Origin: Azonexus sp.
GTDB taxonomy: Bacteria > Pseudomonadota > Gammaproteobacteria > Burkholderiales > Rhodocyclaceae
Assembly (NCBI RefSeq): GCF_030824335.1
Contig: NZ_JAVBXX010000018.1
Location: 1 to 64,000, forward strand
DNA: 64,000 nucleotides
Direction of reading: 5' to 3'
Positions within the stretch are counted from its first letter, which is position 1; the number at the start of each line of letters is the position of its first letter. This document shows, in pieces, positions 50,247-58,798 of the stretch. Made by a program: the position numbers and the translations under genes. Below the pieces are notes generated by a model. That model saw only the letters and a program-made list of their open reading frames with translations. It was not told the origin of the DNA and did no database searches.

Positions 50247-51409
50247 CCTTCTCTCTCGACAATGCGGGCAGAAAGTCGATTCAGACCTACTTTACCGTGA
50301 GTACTTTGTTATTCATGGTCAGTTTCCTGCTCCTCCCAACGGCCAAGATGGTCAATAATGTCTATTACCTGTTGACTGCCTTGCCGGCGCTGCTGCTCAT
50401 CGTTTTCATGCGCGGCAGAACGCTCTCCATCACCCCCAGCACGCTCGGTTGGTCGCTGCTCCTCGGCTGGTTTGTATTTGTCGGTGCCCTAGAAGGTGAT
50501 TTGCAGTTTCTCAAGCACGTCTTGTACGTAGCGCTGTTTCTTGTTGTGATCAGCCAGTTTGTCGACCCGCGCTTTTTCAACTCCCCCTTGTTTTCTCGCG
50601 TCCTGTTCTGGTCGGTCGCACTATACGTACTGAGTTCCTCGGTATTTTATTGGCTGACTGGTCACTATGCTTTTGGCGAAAGGGTGCTATGGCTCCCTGC
50701 CCGTATGACCGGGCCGATCTATACCAGCATGTGGATCACCAGTTGTTTCGCGCTGGCTTTACCTACCTGGTTTTCACAACGGCGTTTTGTCGAGCTTGGC
50801 ATCGGCTTGCTGATCGCCATTTTCTTGATGGGTTTCGCATTGCAAAGTCGCTCAGGACTGGCTGCACTTGTGGTTTTAGTCGCCGCCTGCAGCATCCTGC
50901 TAGCCGTTGCCAACAAAAAAGCCGGACTCCTGACATTTGCCCTGTTCGTTGTCGGCATTGGTATTTTGTGGTTTTTGACCAGGGACATCCCGCAAATTGG
51001 CCAGCTGCTCGCCCGTGGCGATGCACTGCGCTTTGAAATATGGAGCACGCTGATCAGCGAATGGAATGAATGCGGGATATGGCGGGGCTGCGGGCTAGCC
51101 CACCAGAGCCAGCATATCCTGACTGGCGGCGGGGGCATTCTTCATCCCCACAATATTTTTCTCGCACTCGGCGTGTACACCGGGCTGGTTTCCCTGCTGA
51201 TCTTTGCCACCCTGATGTGCCTGGCCCTTTACCAAGCCTGGCGGCAACGCAATCCCTGGGGGCTGTATCTCTTTGCTTCGCTCGTCGGCCTGAACTTTGA
51301 TGGCAGCATGCTGATCGGCAATCCAGACGAATTGTGGTTGCTGGTCTTGTTGCCAGCAGCCTTGATCATCCATCGCCACAACCATCCTTCAGGCAGACAA
51401 TTTTCTTGA
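50243..51409 (+). CDS. O-antigen ligase-like membrane protein (WaaL/Wzy type)
   Basis: 388 aa, about 10-11 transmembrane helices, with the Wzy_C-type loop QIGQLLARGDALRFEIWSTL and GGGGILHPHNIFLALGVYTG, where the HxxN-type segment (HPHNIFL) is characteristic of O-antigen ligases and polymerases. The start is a TTG inside TTGA overlapping the previous stop; a downstream ATG would lose the first helix. In an LPS-core cluster a WaaL-like role (joining O-polysaccharide to core) is most likely, but polymerase cannot be excluded. Confidence 0.82.
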   Translation: MTFSLDNAGRKSIQTYFTVSTLLFMVSFLLLPTAKMVNNVYYLLTALPALLLIVFMRGRTLSITPSTLGWSLLLGWFVFVGALEGDLQFLKHVLYVALFLVVISQFVDPRFFNSPLFSRVLFWSVALYVLSSSVFYWLTGHYAFGERVLWLPARMTGPIYTSMWITSCFALALPTWFSQRRFVELGIGLLIAIFLMGFALQSRSGLAALVVLVAACSILLAVANKKAGLLTFALFVVGIGILWFLTRDIPQIGQLLARGDALRFEIWSTLISEWNECGIWRGCGLAHQSQHILTGGGGILHPHNIFLALGVYTGLVSLLIFATLMCLALYQAWRQRNPWGLYLFASLVGLNFDGSMLIGNPDELWLLVLLPAALIIHRHNHPSGRQFS

Positions 51410-52311
51410 TTCCTTTCCTGCAACTTTTCCAGGCCTGGCGCGAACGCGGATGGCAGCCCATAGAATCCAGCGAATATGCAGCAACCTGGTTTTGTCACGG
51501 GGGCAGCGTCGCAACACACCCCGATGTCGTGGCAGGACTATCGCAACTCGCCGGGCTACCGGTGCGCTACCTGGGCCATAGACAGGATGGCGAAATCGTC
51601 GGCGCCATCGCCACATGGGACCGGCATTTGGCCTTGTCCCGACAAGCCCTCAAGCGCTTCCAGAAAAGGGATTTTTTCGATCTGGGAAATGCCGAAATCA
51701 TTCTACCCATCTCGCCCGGCTTATCCATCCCGGTGAATTTTGAAATGCGCTATGTGTCCGCGTTGCACCAGGAAAACATCGGCAACCTAAAGCAGCAAAA
51801 GGAATCCTTGGCCCTGGCCCGCCCCCCCGAGGACTACAGCAAAAAATTTCTTTATAACCAGCGACGGGAGTTGCGCCTGTTTGAAGAACGGGGAGGAACG
51901 GTCTGCAACATTCTGGATTTTTCACCAGAACAGATCGCCCAAATGTACGCCGATCTCTTCTTTCGCCGCTGGGGTTTCCCGGTACCAGCCAAATCGCATC
52001 TTCCCGCAGCGCTGGAAATCATGCGCCCCCACATGTTTGGCTCGGTGCTGAAGCATGAGTCACGGCCTATCGCCATTCAACTGCTTTACCGCGTCGAATC
52101 ACCGGCATGGATCAGTGTCGAGTACATCAATGGCGGCGTTGATCCCGATTTTCAGGAATTCAGTCCAGGCAGCATCCTCTCCTACCTGAATACGCAGGCC
52201 GCCTGGTCCCATGCCCGCTCGGCAGGCAAACCGCTGCGTTATTCCTTTGGCCGGGCTGACCGCGATTATAAAAACCGCTGGTGCCATCCCGTACCCGTCT
52301 TCAGGACTTGA
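51406..52311 (+). CDS. mig-14: Mig-14-family protein (GNAT/FemAB-like)
   Basis: 301 aa. The segments GGSVATHPDVVAGLSQLAGL, EIILPISPGLSIPVNFEMRY and FLYNQRRELRLFEERGGTV, with YADLFFRRWGFPVP and YINGGVDPDFQEFSPGSI, fit the Mig-14 family, which is linked to resistance to cationic antimicrobial peptides in Salmonella and Pseudomonas. The fold is acyltransferase-like. Start: TTG overlapping the preceding stop (TTGA), a second use of this rare coupling; I chose it because no ATG is nearby in frame after the ligase. In Pseudomonas the homologue sits beside a PIG-L deacetylase, exactly as here. Confidence 0.8.
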   Translation: MIPFLQLFQAWRERGWQPIESSEYAATWFCHGGSVATHPDVVAGLSQLAGLPVRYLGHRQDGEIVGAIATWDRHLALSRQALKRFQKRDFFDLGNAEIILPISPGLSIPVNFEMRYVSALHQENIGNLKQQKESLALARPPEDYSKKFLYNQRRELRLFEERGGTVCNILDFSPEQIAQMYADLFFRRWGFPVPAKSHLPAALEIMRPHMFGSVLKHESRPIAIQLLYRVESPAWISVEYINGGVDPDFQEFSPGSILSYLNTQAAWSHARSAGKPLRYSFGRADRDYKNRWCHPVPVFRT

Positions 52312-52313
52312 GG

Positions 52314-53717
52314 ATGAAACAAGAGAAACAGCAACTCCTCAAACAACACCGGCGGAAAAAACGCGTACTGCTCGGCTGCCTGCTGCTTGCCACATTGATG
52401 CTGGGCGCCCTCGTTTCCTGGTGGCTGATCCTGGCGCTGCCGCTTGCCGCCTGGATGGCTCATGAAGCCTGGTTTTCCGACCACCTTTTCTATCGCGCCA
52501 AGAGTAACTACGACTACCATTTTGACGCCGCCAGAGAAACTGAGCTGGCGATATGCCAGGGCAAACTGCTAGCCCACGAACCTGAGGTTGGCGACGCAGA
52601 CACCTGGATCATCGAATTTCATGTCAAGGGTAGCTGGCTCAGTCACTTCATCGACCCTTACCTGAAAATCAGCGGCGAACGTTTCGACTTTGAACACGGC
52701 GTCGATGGCCGGCGTTTTGTCAGTCTGAGTCCCCGTGGCGAACATTCGCTGTCCGCCGGCTTGCCGCTCGAAACCCGGCACTGCCGAATCATCGGGAATC
52801 CACGGCTGCACGCATTCAACAATCCACCTTATGCCGAAAAACGTGTGCTGATCATTGCCCCGCACGCCGACGATGCAGAACTTGCTGCCTTCGGCCTGTA
52901 TCGGCAAGCCCCCGAAGCCATGATCGTCACGCTGACGCAAGGCGAGATCGAAGCCGAAGATTATGAAAGGCATGGTCTCGACAAGACACAGGCCGGCATC
53001 CTGAAAGGTCGCTTGCGCACCTGGGACAGCATGGCGATCCCGCTCTGGGGCAATGTCCCCCAAGCCAATTGCGTACAACTCGGGTATTACTGCATGCAGT
53101 TGAAAGCCATGCATGACAATCCGGAACAATCGCATGGGTCAAAACTGACCGGGCACTCGGATACCCGCGAAGCACGCCTGTGGAATCAGCGAGCCTTGCC
53201 TTCCGATCTCGATGGTGCGCCGACATGGAAAAACCTGGTCAGCGATCTTGTAACGCTGCTCGAAACATTTCAGCCGGAAGTGGTGGTCACCCCGCATCCC
53301 CGGATCGATCCACACCCCGATCACCAAGCCGCAACGCAAGCACTCGACGCCGCACTTGAGCAATCCAGCCACCGGCCGATGGCCCTGCTCTGCTATGCCA
53401 ATCACCTGCATGACAATGACCGCTGGCCGATGGGTCCGGCCGGCGAAGGAATCGGCCTGCCCCCGTCTTTTGACAGCACGTCGACCGCAACATTCTGGAG
53501 TTTCCCTATCCCGCCGGAAGTTCAGCGCGACAAGGCGATGGCACTGGCCATGCAGCACGACCTGCAAACCCCGCTGCCCTGGAAAAAACGACTGCGCCGC
53601 CACCTGCAATACTGGCTGGCCGGACGGACATGGCCCCAAACAGGGGACAGTGAATTTTTCCGGAAAGCCGTTCGTTCCACTGAACTGTTTCATATTCGCA
53701 AGCTGACATCCCAATGA
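52314..53717 (+). CDS. PIG-L family deacetylase (DnpA-like)
   Basis: 467 aa. One or two N-terminal transmembrane helices (about 20-50), a domain of about 120 residues, then a Zn-dependent LmbE/PIG-L de-N-acetylase domain: LIIAPHADDAELAAFGLYR (metal-binding H-x-D-D) and TPHPRIDPHPDHQAATQALD. The Pseudomonas homologue DnpA sits in the LPS-core cluster next to mig-14 and affects drug tolerance. Probably removes acetyl groups from an LPS-core or related sugar at the membrane. Coupled to the next gene by ATGA. Confidence 0.88.
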   Translation: MKQEKQQLLKQHRRKKRVLLGCLLLATLMLGALVSWWLILALPLAAWMAHEAWFSDHLFYRAKSNYDYHFDAARETELAICQGKLLAHEPEVGDADTWIIEFHVKGSWLSHFIDPYLKISGERFDFEHGVDGRRFVSLSPRGEHSLSAGLPLETRHCRIIGNPRLHAFNNPPYAEKRVLIIAPHADDAELAAFGLYRQAPEAMIVTLTQGEIEAEDYERHGLDKTQAGILKGRLRTWDSMAIPLWGNVPQANCVQLGYYCMQLKAMHDNPEQSHGSKLTGHSDTREARLWNQRALPSDLDGAPTWKNLVSDLVTLLETFQPEVVVTPHPRIDPHPDHQAATQALDAALEQSSHRPMALLCYANHLHDNDRWPMGPAGEGIGLPPSFDSTSTATFWSFPIPPEVQRDKAMALAMQHDLQTPLPWKKRLRRHLQYWLAGRTWPQTGDSEFFRKAVRSTELFHIRKLTSQ

Positions 53718-54313
53718 CCTTTCAAACAATGAGCCTGGCGCAATATCAAGCCTTGCGCGGCACACCGGAAATTCTCGAGGCCGATGGGCATGGGGAAAAA
53801 GTCCTCCGCCTCGCCGATGACAGCATCCTCAAGCTGTTTCGCCGCAAGCGATTGATTTCGTCCAATATTTTTTATCCATATGCACAACGCTTTGCCGATA
53901 ACGCGGAAATACTGTTGCGCAAGGGCATTCCCGCGCCGCAGGTCATTGCCTTGTACCGGATTCCGGAAATCAGCCGCGATGTCGTGCATTACGCACCAGT
54001 CCCCGGCATCACCTTGCGGCAAAAATTCCGGGAGAACCCAAGCCCCCCTGACCTGGAAAACATGCGCAGCAAAATATGCCGCTTTGCCCAATTCCTGTTC
54101 GATGAAGGTATTTACTTCCGGTCACTGCATCTGGGCAATATCGTCGAGCTGCCGGATGGCAAGTTCGGCCTGATCGATCTTTCAGACATGAAAGCTCACC
54201 GAAAATCATTGAGCAAATATCTGCGCAAAAGGAACGTCGACCGCATGCTGGTCAAATCGGAACCTGGCGAAACTGCATGGATTGACGCAGCATCGATATT
54301 GATGGTGCGCTAA
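53714..54313 (+). CDS. kinase-like protein of LPS core cluster (toluene-tolerance Ttg8-like)
   Basis: 199 aa compact kinase fold: Lys40 in DDSILKLFRRKRL, catalytic-loop equivalent FRSLHLGNIVELPDGK (His139, Asn142; the usual catalytic Asp is replaced by Ser/Leu) and the metal-binding Asp155 in GLIDLSDMK. This pattern is that of small LPS-core kinase-like proteins next to the PIG-L gene in Pseudomonas. Activity is uncertain because of the missing Asp. Follows the deacetylase by ATGA. Confidence 0.75.
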   Translation: MTFQTMSLAQYQALRGTPEILEADGHGEKVLRLADDSILKLFRRKRLISSNIFYPYAQRFADNAEILLRKGIPAPQVIALYRIPEISRDVVHYAPVPGITLRQKFRENPSPPDLENMRSKICRFAQFLFDEGIYFRSLHLGNIVELPDGKFGLIDLSDMKAHRKSLSKYLRKRNVDRMLVKSEPGETAWIDAASILMVR

Positions 54314-54350
54314 AAAAAACAACAAAATTTCGGCCAGAAGCCAACAGAAA

Positions 54351-56354
54351 ATGACGACAGCCCAGCATCTTAACTATCGCCCGGACATTGACGGCCTGCG
54401 TGCAATCGCCGTTGCTGCGGTGGTCATATTTCATGCGTATCCCTCGGCCTTTCCCGGTGGGTTTGTTGGCGTCGATATCTTTTTTGTCATCTCTGGCTAC
54501 TTGATCTCATCGATCATTTTCAAATCGTTAAGCCAGGGAGAATTTTCGTTTAGCGACTTTTATGGGCGAAGGGTTCGGCGCATATTCCCGCCGCTGCTTG
54601 CCGTGCTGTTTGCCAGCCTGATTGCCGGCTGGTGGATATTGCTCCCCGATGAATACGAACAGTTGGCGAAACACGCCTTGGGTGGACTGGGCTTTGTTGC
54701 CAACATGATTTTCTGGAGTGAGTCGGGATATTTCGATAACGCAGCCCACACCAAGGCACTCCTCCATTTATGGTCGCTCGGCGTTGAAGAACAGTTTTAC
54801 ATCCTCTGGCCAGCGGTCGTTTTTGCCGTCTGGAAGACAAGGAAAAATCTCTGGCTGGCACTGGGCATCCTGGGAGCCGGATCTTTCATCAGCAATATCG
54901 TTTCCATTCACACCGACCCAAGTAGCAGTTATTTTCTGTTGCCGACACGTGCTTGGGAAATCATCTTGGGCGCTGCTCTGGCACTAAAACAACACACCAA
55001 ACCGGCCCTCCTTGATAAAAAACGGGCCAACGCGCTTGGTATCGCCGGCCTTGGTCTGATTTTTACTGCGCTTGCCTTGATCGACAAGAACTCTCTTTTC
55101 CCCGGATGGTGGGCGTTGCTCCCAAGCATGGGCGCCGTTTTCATTATTGCCGCCGGGGAAAACTCACTGATCAACCAAAAGCTGCTCGCTACACGCCCAA
55201 TGGTGGCCGCAGGACTGATCAGTTTTCCGCTCTACCTGTGGCATTGGCCGCTACTGTCATTCCTTCGCACCCTGCAAGGAGAGTCTGCCTCGAATCAGGC
55301 CATTGCGATCACCCTGTTCATTGCACTGCTCCTGGCATCCATGAGTTACTGGATGATCGAAAAACCATCGCGCCAGTCCAGAGGAGTTTGGTCAATCATC
55401 CTGATATTGATCGCGACCCTCCTGGTTGCCACCGCTGCCACCAACATATACATTCGCGACGGTTTAAGTTTTCGATTTAAAAGAGCCCTTTCCGATGCCG
55501 AAGTTGCAGCGCTGCAATGGGGCGACAAACGCAGAAAGTCCGACACTTGCAATCCCCTGATAAGCCCCGAGGATGGGGAGGACTGTCTGATTTCACAGCC
55601 AAACCGGAAGCCGGACGCAATCATTATTGGTGACAGCCACGCCAACCACTATTACTGGGGATTGAGCGAAGTGCTGAAAGAGCGCGACATCAACTTGATG
55701 CAACTTGCAAAGTCTTCGTGCGGCCCGCTGTACGGTGTCGATTTCTTTACTGAAGGCAAACTGGCCAATTGCCAGCGATTTACCGAAAGAGCAATTGAAT
55801 TCGCCATCAACACCCCGGAAATTCACACAGTTTTTCTTGGTGGACGGTGGATGGTCTATGTCACGGGACGAGATCTGAACACGCAAGTCAGCGATGCTGA
55901 AAATGGAAAGCTGTTTCTGGCCGACATTCCCGGCAAAGATCAGCCAGACCGCCAAACGGTGTTTTCCCGAGGCTTGGATGAGACGCTGAAGCGACTTACC
56001 TCCGCCGGCAAAAAAGTCGTGTTCATGCATGCGGTTCCTGAACTGAACTTCAACATCAGGGAATGCATTGCCTGGAATCCAAGCACACTCATAAACCGCT
56101 TGCCTCGTCCAGAATGCAGCATCCGTCGTACAGTGACGGAAAATCGCAACAATGAATACCGGCCGGTGCTTGAAACGATCCTGAGTCGATTTCCGAATAT
56201 TGAAGTGATCGACCCGGTACCCATCATGTGCGACACCAAGAACTGCTGGGGACGCCGGGATGCTCAATTACTGTACAGAGACGACGATCACTTGTCGCTT
56301 GGCGGATCAATATGGTTGGCCAAACGCATGCTCCCTGCCGGGCTGGACAAGTAG
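54351..56354 (+). CDS. OafA/YrhL-type acyltransferase with SGNH domain
   Basis: 667 aa. An N-terminal acyltransferase-3 membrane domain (about 1-370, ten helices; LNYRPDIDGLRAIAVAAVVI, FPGGFVGVDIFFVISGYLIS and LHLWSLGVEEQFYILWP) is joined to a periplasmic SGNH domain (about 410-660) with catalytic IIIGDSHANHYYWGL and the Asp-x-x-His in YRDDDHLSLGG. Such proteins O-acetylate O-antigen or core sugars in the periplasm. A 37-bp gap precedes it, so it may have its own promoter. It is convergent with the next gene. Confidence 0.92.
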   Translation: MTTAQHLNYRPDIDGLRAIAVAAVVIFHAYPSAFPGGFVGVDIFFVISGYLISSIIFKSLSQGEFSFSDFYGRRVRRIFPPLLAVLFASLIAGWWILLPDEYEQLAKHALGGLGFVANMIFWSESGYFDNAAHTKALLHLWSLGVEEQFYILWPAVVFAVWKTRKNLWLALGILGAGSFISNIVSIHTDPSSSYFLLPTRAWEIILGAALALKQHTKPALLDKKRANALGIAGLGLIFTALALIDKNSLFPGWWALLPSMGAVFIIAAGENSLINQKLLATRPMVAAGLISFPLYLWHWPLLSFLRTLQGESASNQAIAITLFIALLLASMSYWMIEKPSRQSRGVWSIILILIATLLVATAATNIYIRDGLSFRFKRALSDAEVAALQWGDKRRKSDTCNPLISPEDGEDCLISQPNRKPDAIIIGDSHANHYYWGLSEVLKERDINLMQLAKSSCGPLYGVDFFTEGKLANCQRFTERAIEFAINTPEIHTVFLGGRWMVYVTGRDLNTQVSDAENGKLFLADIPGKDQPDRQTVFSRGLDETLKRLTSAGKKVVFMHAVPELNFNIRECIAWNPSTLINRLPRPECSIRRTVTENRNNEYRPVLETILSRFPNIEVIDPVPIMCDTKNCWGRRDAQLLYRDDDHLSLGGSIWLAKRMLPAGLDK

Positions 56355-56360
56355 AAACCC

Positions 56361-56372
56361 TTTCGGCCGAAA
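56361..56372. terminator. short palindrome between convergent genes
   Basis: TTTCGGCCGAAA, a perfect 12-bp palindrome 6 bp beyond the acyltransferase stop. Weak alone; a second small stem TGACGC / GCGTCA (56407-56412 and 56421-56426) adjoins the end of the minus-strand gene. Confidence 0.35.
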
Positions 56373-56423
56373 ATCCGTAACCAGCCAACCATTACTGCGG
56401 AATTTCTGACGCCGTGAAATGCG

Positions 56424-58646
56424 TCAACGCATCAAGCGTTTGATCGCCTTGCGTCCGATCCGGCGTTTCAGGACGACTTTCCAGTCGTAAACCCAAAATG
56501 GAATCCTGTCGGACCAAGTTAATTTGTGGCCGATCCCGGACAGGTAAATTTCAAGAAACTGCGCCCGACCAGGCGGGTCCATCTTGTTGCAGATCCGCAC
56601 CAGATCGGACAAGCGGCCGGCGAGTGGCAAAGGATGATTGAGAGCGCGCAGGCGTCCGGTATCGATCAGGGAAAATGACAGTTTCCCGTCTGCTGCAGGG
56701 GGCTTGATCAGGATATTCCCGCCGGAAAGATCGCGGAAACAGATCCCCTTGCCGTGCATCAACAGCAGGAAACCGGCCAGTTGCTGATAAGCCTCGGCCT
56801 TGCCCACACCAAGAAACTCCGTTCCGCCATCATTGAGCGCCGCGACCAGATCACGCGCCGAAAATTCGGTGGCAAGGTGTTCCGACACATAGAAGTTCTG
56901 GCATAGGCTGACATCGCCGATACGTTCAAAATACGCCACCGGGGCCGCCGCACTAACGCCCCGGCGCAGCAGTTCGCTTGTACCACTCCAGCTGCGCAAG
57001 GCTTTCGATGGTTTGAAACGGTCAAGGAAGCGCTTGTGAATATGCATTTTGACCGGCTGCTTGACGACCAGCCGATCGATGCCATTTCTCGGGTCGACGA
57101 TCGTCCAGATGGCATTTCTGGCATGCCGTAGCAAGGCTTCTCTGGATTGCGGTGCGAGGCGTTCCGGATGAATTTCACGCCAAAGCAAGGAAGCATCGGC
57201 AAGGTTTTCGGCCGAGACGACACCTTGCCATTTTTCATCGCGAAAAAAGAAATGTTTACGCTTGGGCGCATGGCGATGCACGACCAGACCGGCTGCAAGC
57301 GATGCCTGCGGGTTGATGTGAACCACGCAGTCGGCTGGCCAGATGATGAAAACGGGCGCCTCACAAAGCAAGGTCGGCTGCCCATCCAGGGGTTCCCCAT
57401 CGCGCGACAGGAAAGACGCCGCCCGACAGTCATCAGCCGAATACACATCGGCCAGCGCAGTTGCCCGGCCATTGATCGTCCACGCCACATGAACCAGTTG
57501 CCCGGCCGACCTGAATGCATGAACCTCCAACCCCTGCCCGCAGTTCAAGCGCCCCTCATAGGTCGCCCCCGGGATCAGTCGATTGAACGCGCTCAAGGCA
57601 TGGAGTGCGGGGCGAATGCGAAAATCCCCGAGCTTGCCGGTCACGGCGGCGTAATGGGTTATCCGCTCCAGCACCGGATAACCCGGCACAGCATCATCGA
57701 CCAAGCCTTCGCGATGGCAGACCAGCGGCCCCCACCAGGCGCCCTCCAGCGCACCGGAGGCGGCACAAAGCACCATGTAACGCGTCAGGTAATCGGCCTG
57801 TTTTTCCTCGCTGTCCGGCAACATGCGCTCGATACGCGGCAAGGTCCAGAAGGCCGCCGGAGAAAACAAGCGGGGAAGATCGAAATCCTGACCGATACGC
57901 TGTAACAGGCGGGCCTTCTTGATCAGGTTGACCTTGGCCAGCGAGGCCAGACGGCGACCGAATATCTTGTGATCGAAACGCTCGGGTTCGGTACAACGCT
58001 CGGAAAACAGGTTGTCGGTATGGATGTCTGGCAACATTCCCTGACGCCGCAACAGCGCAAGAATCCCCACACTCCATGGCGGTTCGAAATCGGTAACACT
58101 CGGCCCGGCCAGCACCAGCCCACGGGCGCGAACCTCGCGCCAGGCAATTTCCCACATGCTCAGGAAACCGGGCAGCGAATAACCGGCCCAACGCTTGCGA
58201 TTGATCGTCGAACCGACCTCGACCATTTGCACCCGCGAACCATAGCGCGCCAGGGTCGCTGCCACAAAAGCCTGCCAGCCATCCGCGGCTTCCCCGGATT
58301 CCATTTTCCGGGCGAACTCGAAGGGCTGCACCAGATGCAACATCACCTGAAAATCTGCGGCCAGTAAACGTTCCAACAGACGCCCGCACGGCCCCTGATC
58401 ATCACCATAAGTAAAGTCGACCCGAACGTTCCGGATACCGGCATTGTGCAAACACGCAATCATCCAGTCATCGGCCGCCGCGTCGGCTGAGGCCGCCACG
58501 CCAACCCCGGCCATGGTGCGCGAAACCACGTGCCCGTGCGGTGGCAAGTGCCCGCCCGGCCACGAGAAACCGCCCCGCAACACGTAGCCCAGCAACGATA
58601 GCGCGAAATGCACGATGGGCTTTCTGACCCTGGAGACCTGATTCAT
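56424..58646 (-). CDS. fusion of TIM-barrel glycosidase-like domain and LPS kinase-like domain
   Basis: 740 aa. Residues about 40-370 resemble a clan-A glycoside hydrolase barrel: AGIRNVRVDFTYGDDQGPCG and QMVEVGSTINRKRWAGYSLP. The canonical Asn-Glu acid/base pair is absent at the latter place, so hydrolysis is doubtful. The C-terminal 230 residues form a kinase with RLVVKQPVKMHIHKRFLDRF (ATP Lys), FRDLSGGNILIKP (Asp, Asn; about 637-648) and SLIDTGRLRALNH, all key residues present. The start MNQVSRVRKPIVHF follows AAGG; a longer frame begins 84 bp upstream. It is divergent from msbA. The barrel may bind core sugar while the kinase phosphorylates; this is inference. Confidence 0.75.
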   Translation of the reverse strand: MNQVSRVRKPIVHFALSLLGYVLRGGFSWPGGHLPPHGHVVSRTMAGVGVAASADAAADDWMIACLHNAGIRNVRVDFTYGDDQGPCGRLLERLLAADFQVMLHLVQPFEFARKMESGEAADGWQAFVAATLARYGSRVQMVEVGSTINRKRWAGYSLPGFLSMWEIAWREVRARGLVLAGPSVTDFEPPWSVGILALLRRQGMLPDIHTDNLFSERCTEPERFDHKIFGRRLASLAKVNLIKKARLLQRIGQDFDLPRLFSPAAFWTLPRIERMLPDSEEKQADYLTRYMVLCAASGALEGAWWGPLVCHREGLVDDAVPGYPVLERITHYAAVTGKLGDFRIRPALHALSAFNRLIPGATYEGRLNCGQGLEVHAFRSAGQLVHVAWTINGRATALADVYSADDCRAASFLSRDGEPLDGQPTLLCEAPVFIIWPADCVVHINPQASLAAGLVVHRHAPKRKHFFFRDEKWQGVVSAENLADASLLWREIHPERLAPQSREALLRHARNAIWTIVDPRNGIDRLVVKQPVKMHIHKRFLDRFKPSKALRSWSGTSELLRRGVSAAAPVAYFERIGDVSLCQNFYVSEHLATEFSARDLVAALNDGGTEFLGVGKAEAYQQLAGFLLLMHGKGICFRDLSGGNILIKPPAADGKLSFSLIDTGRLRALNHPLPLAGRLSDLVRICNKMDPPGRAQFLEIYLSGIGHKLTWSDRIPFWVYDWKVVLKRRIGRKAIKRLMR

Positions 58647-58798
58647 CCCGAAACCTTGGCAATAGTCTGTCGGCAAGTACAAGCTGCCGGAAAAGTCCGC
58701 AAGTTTACTGCCTGTGCGGCTCGCTGGCATGGAAAAAGTGCCATGTTAAACTCCGTCCCCATTCATGCACGATCCTCCGTAGTAGAAAGAAGCACTCA

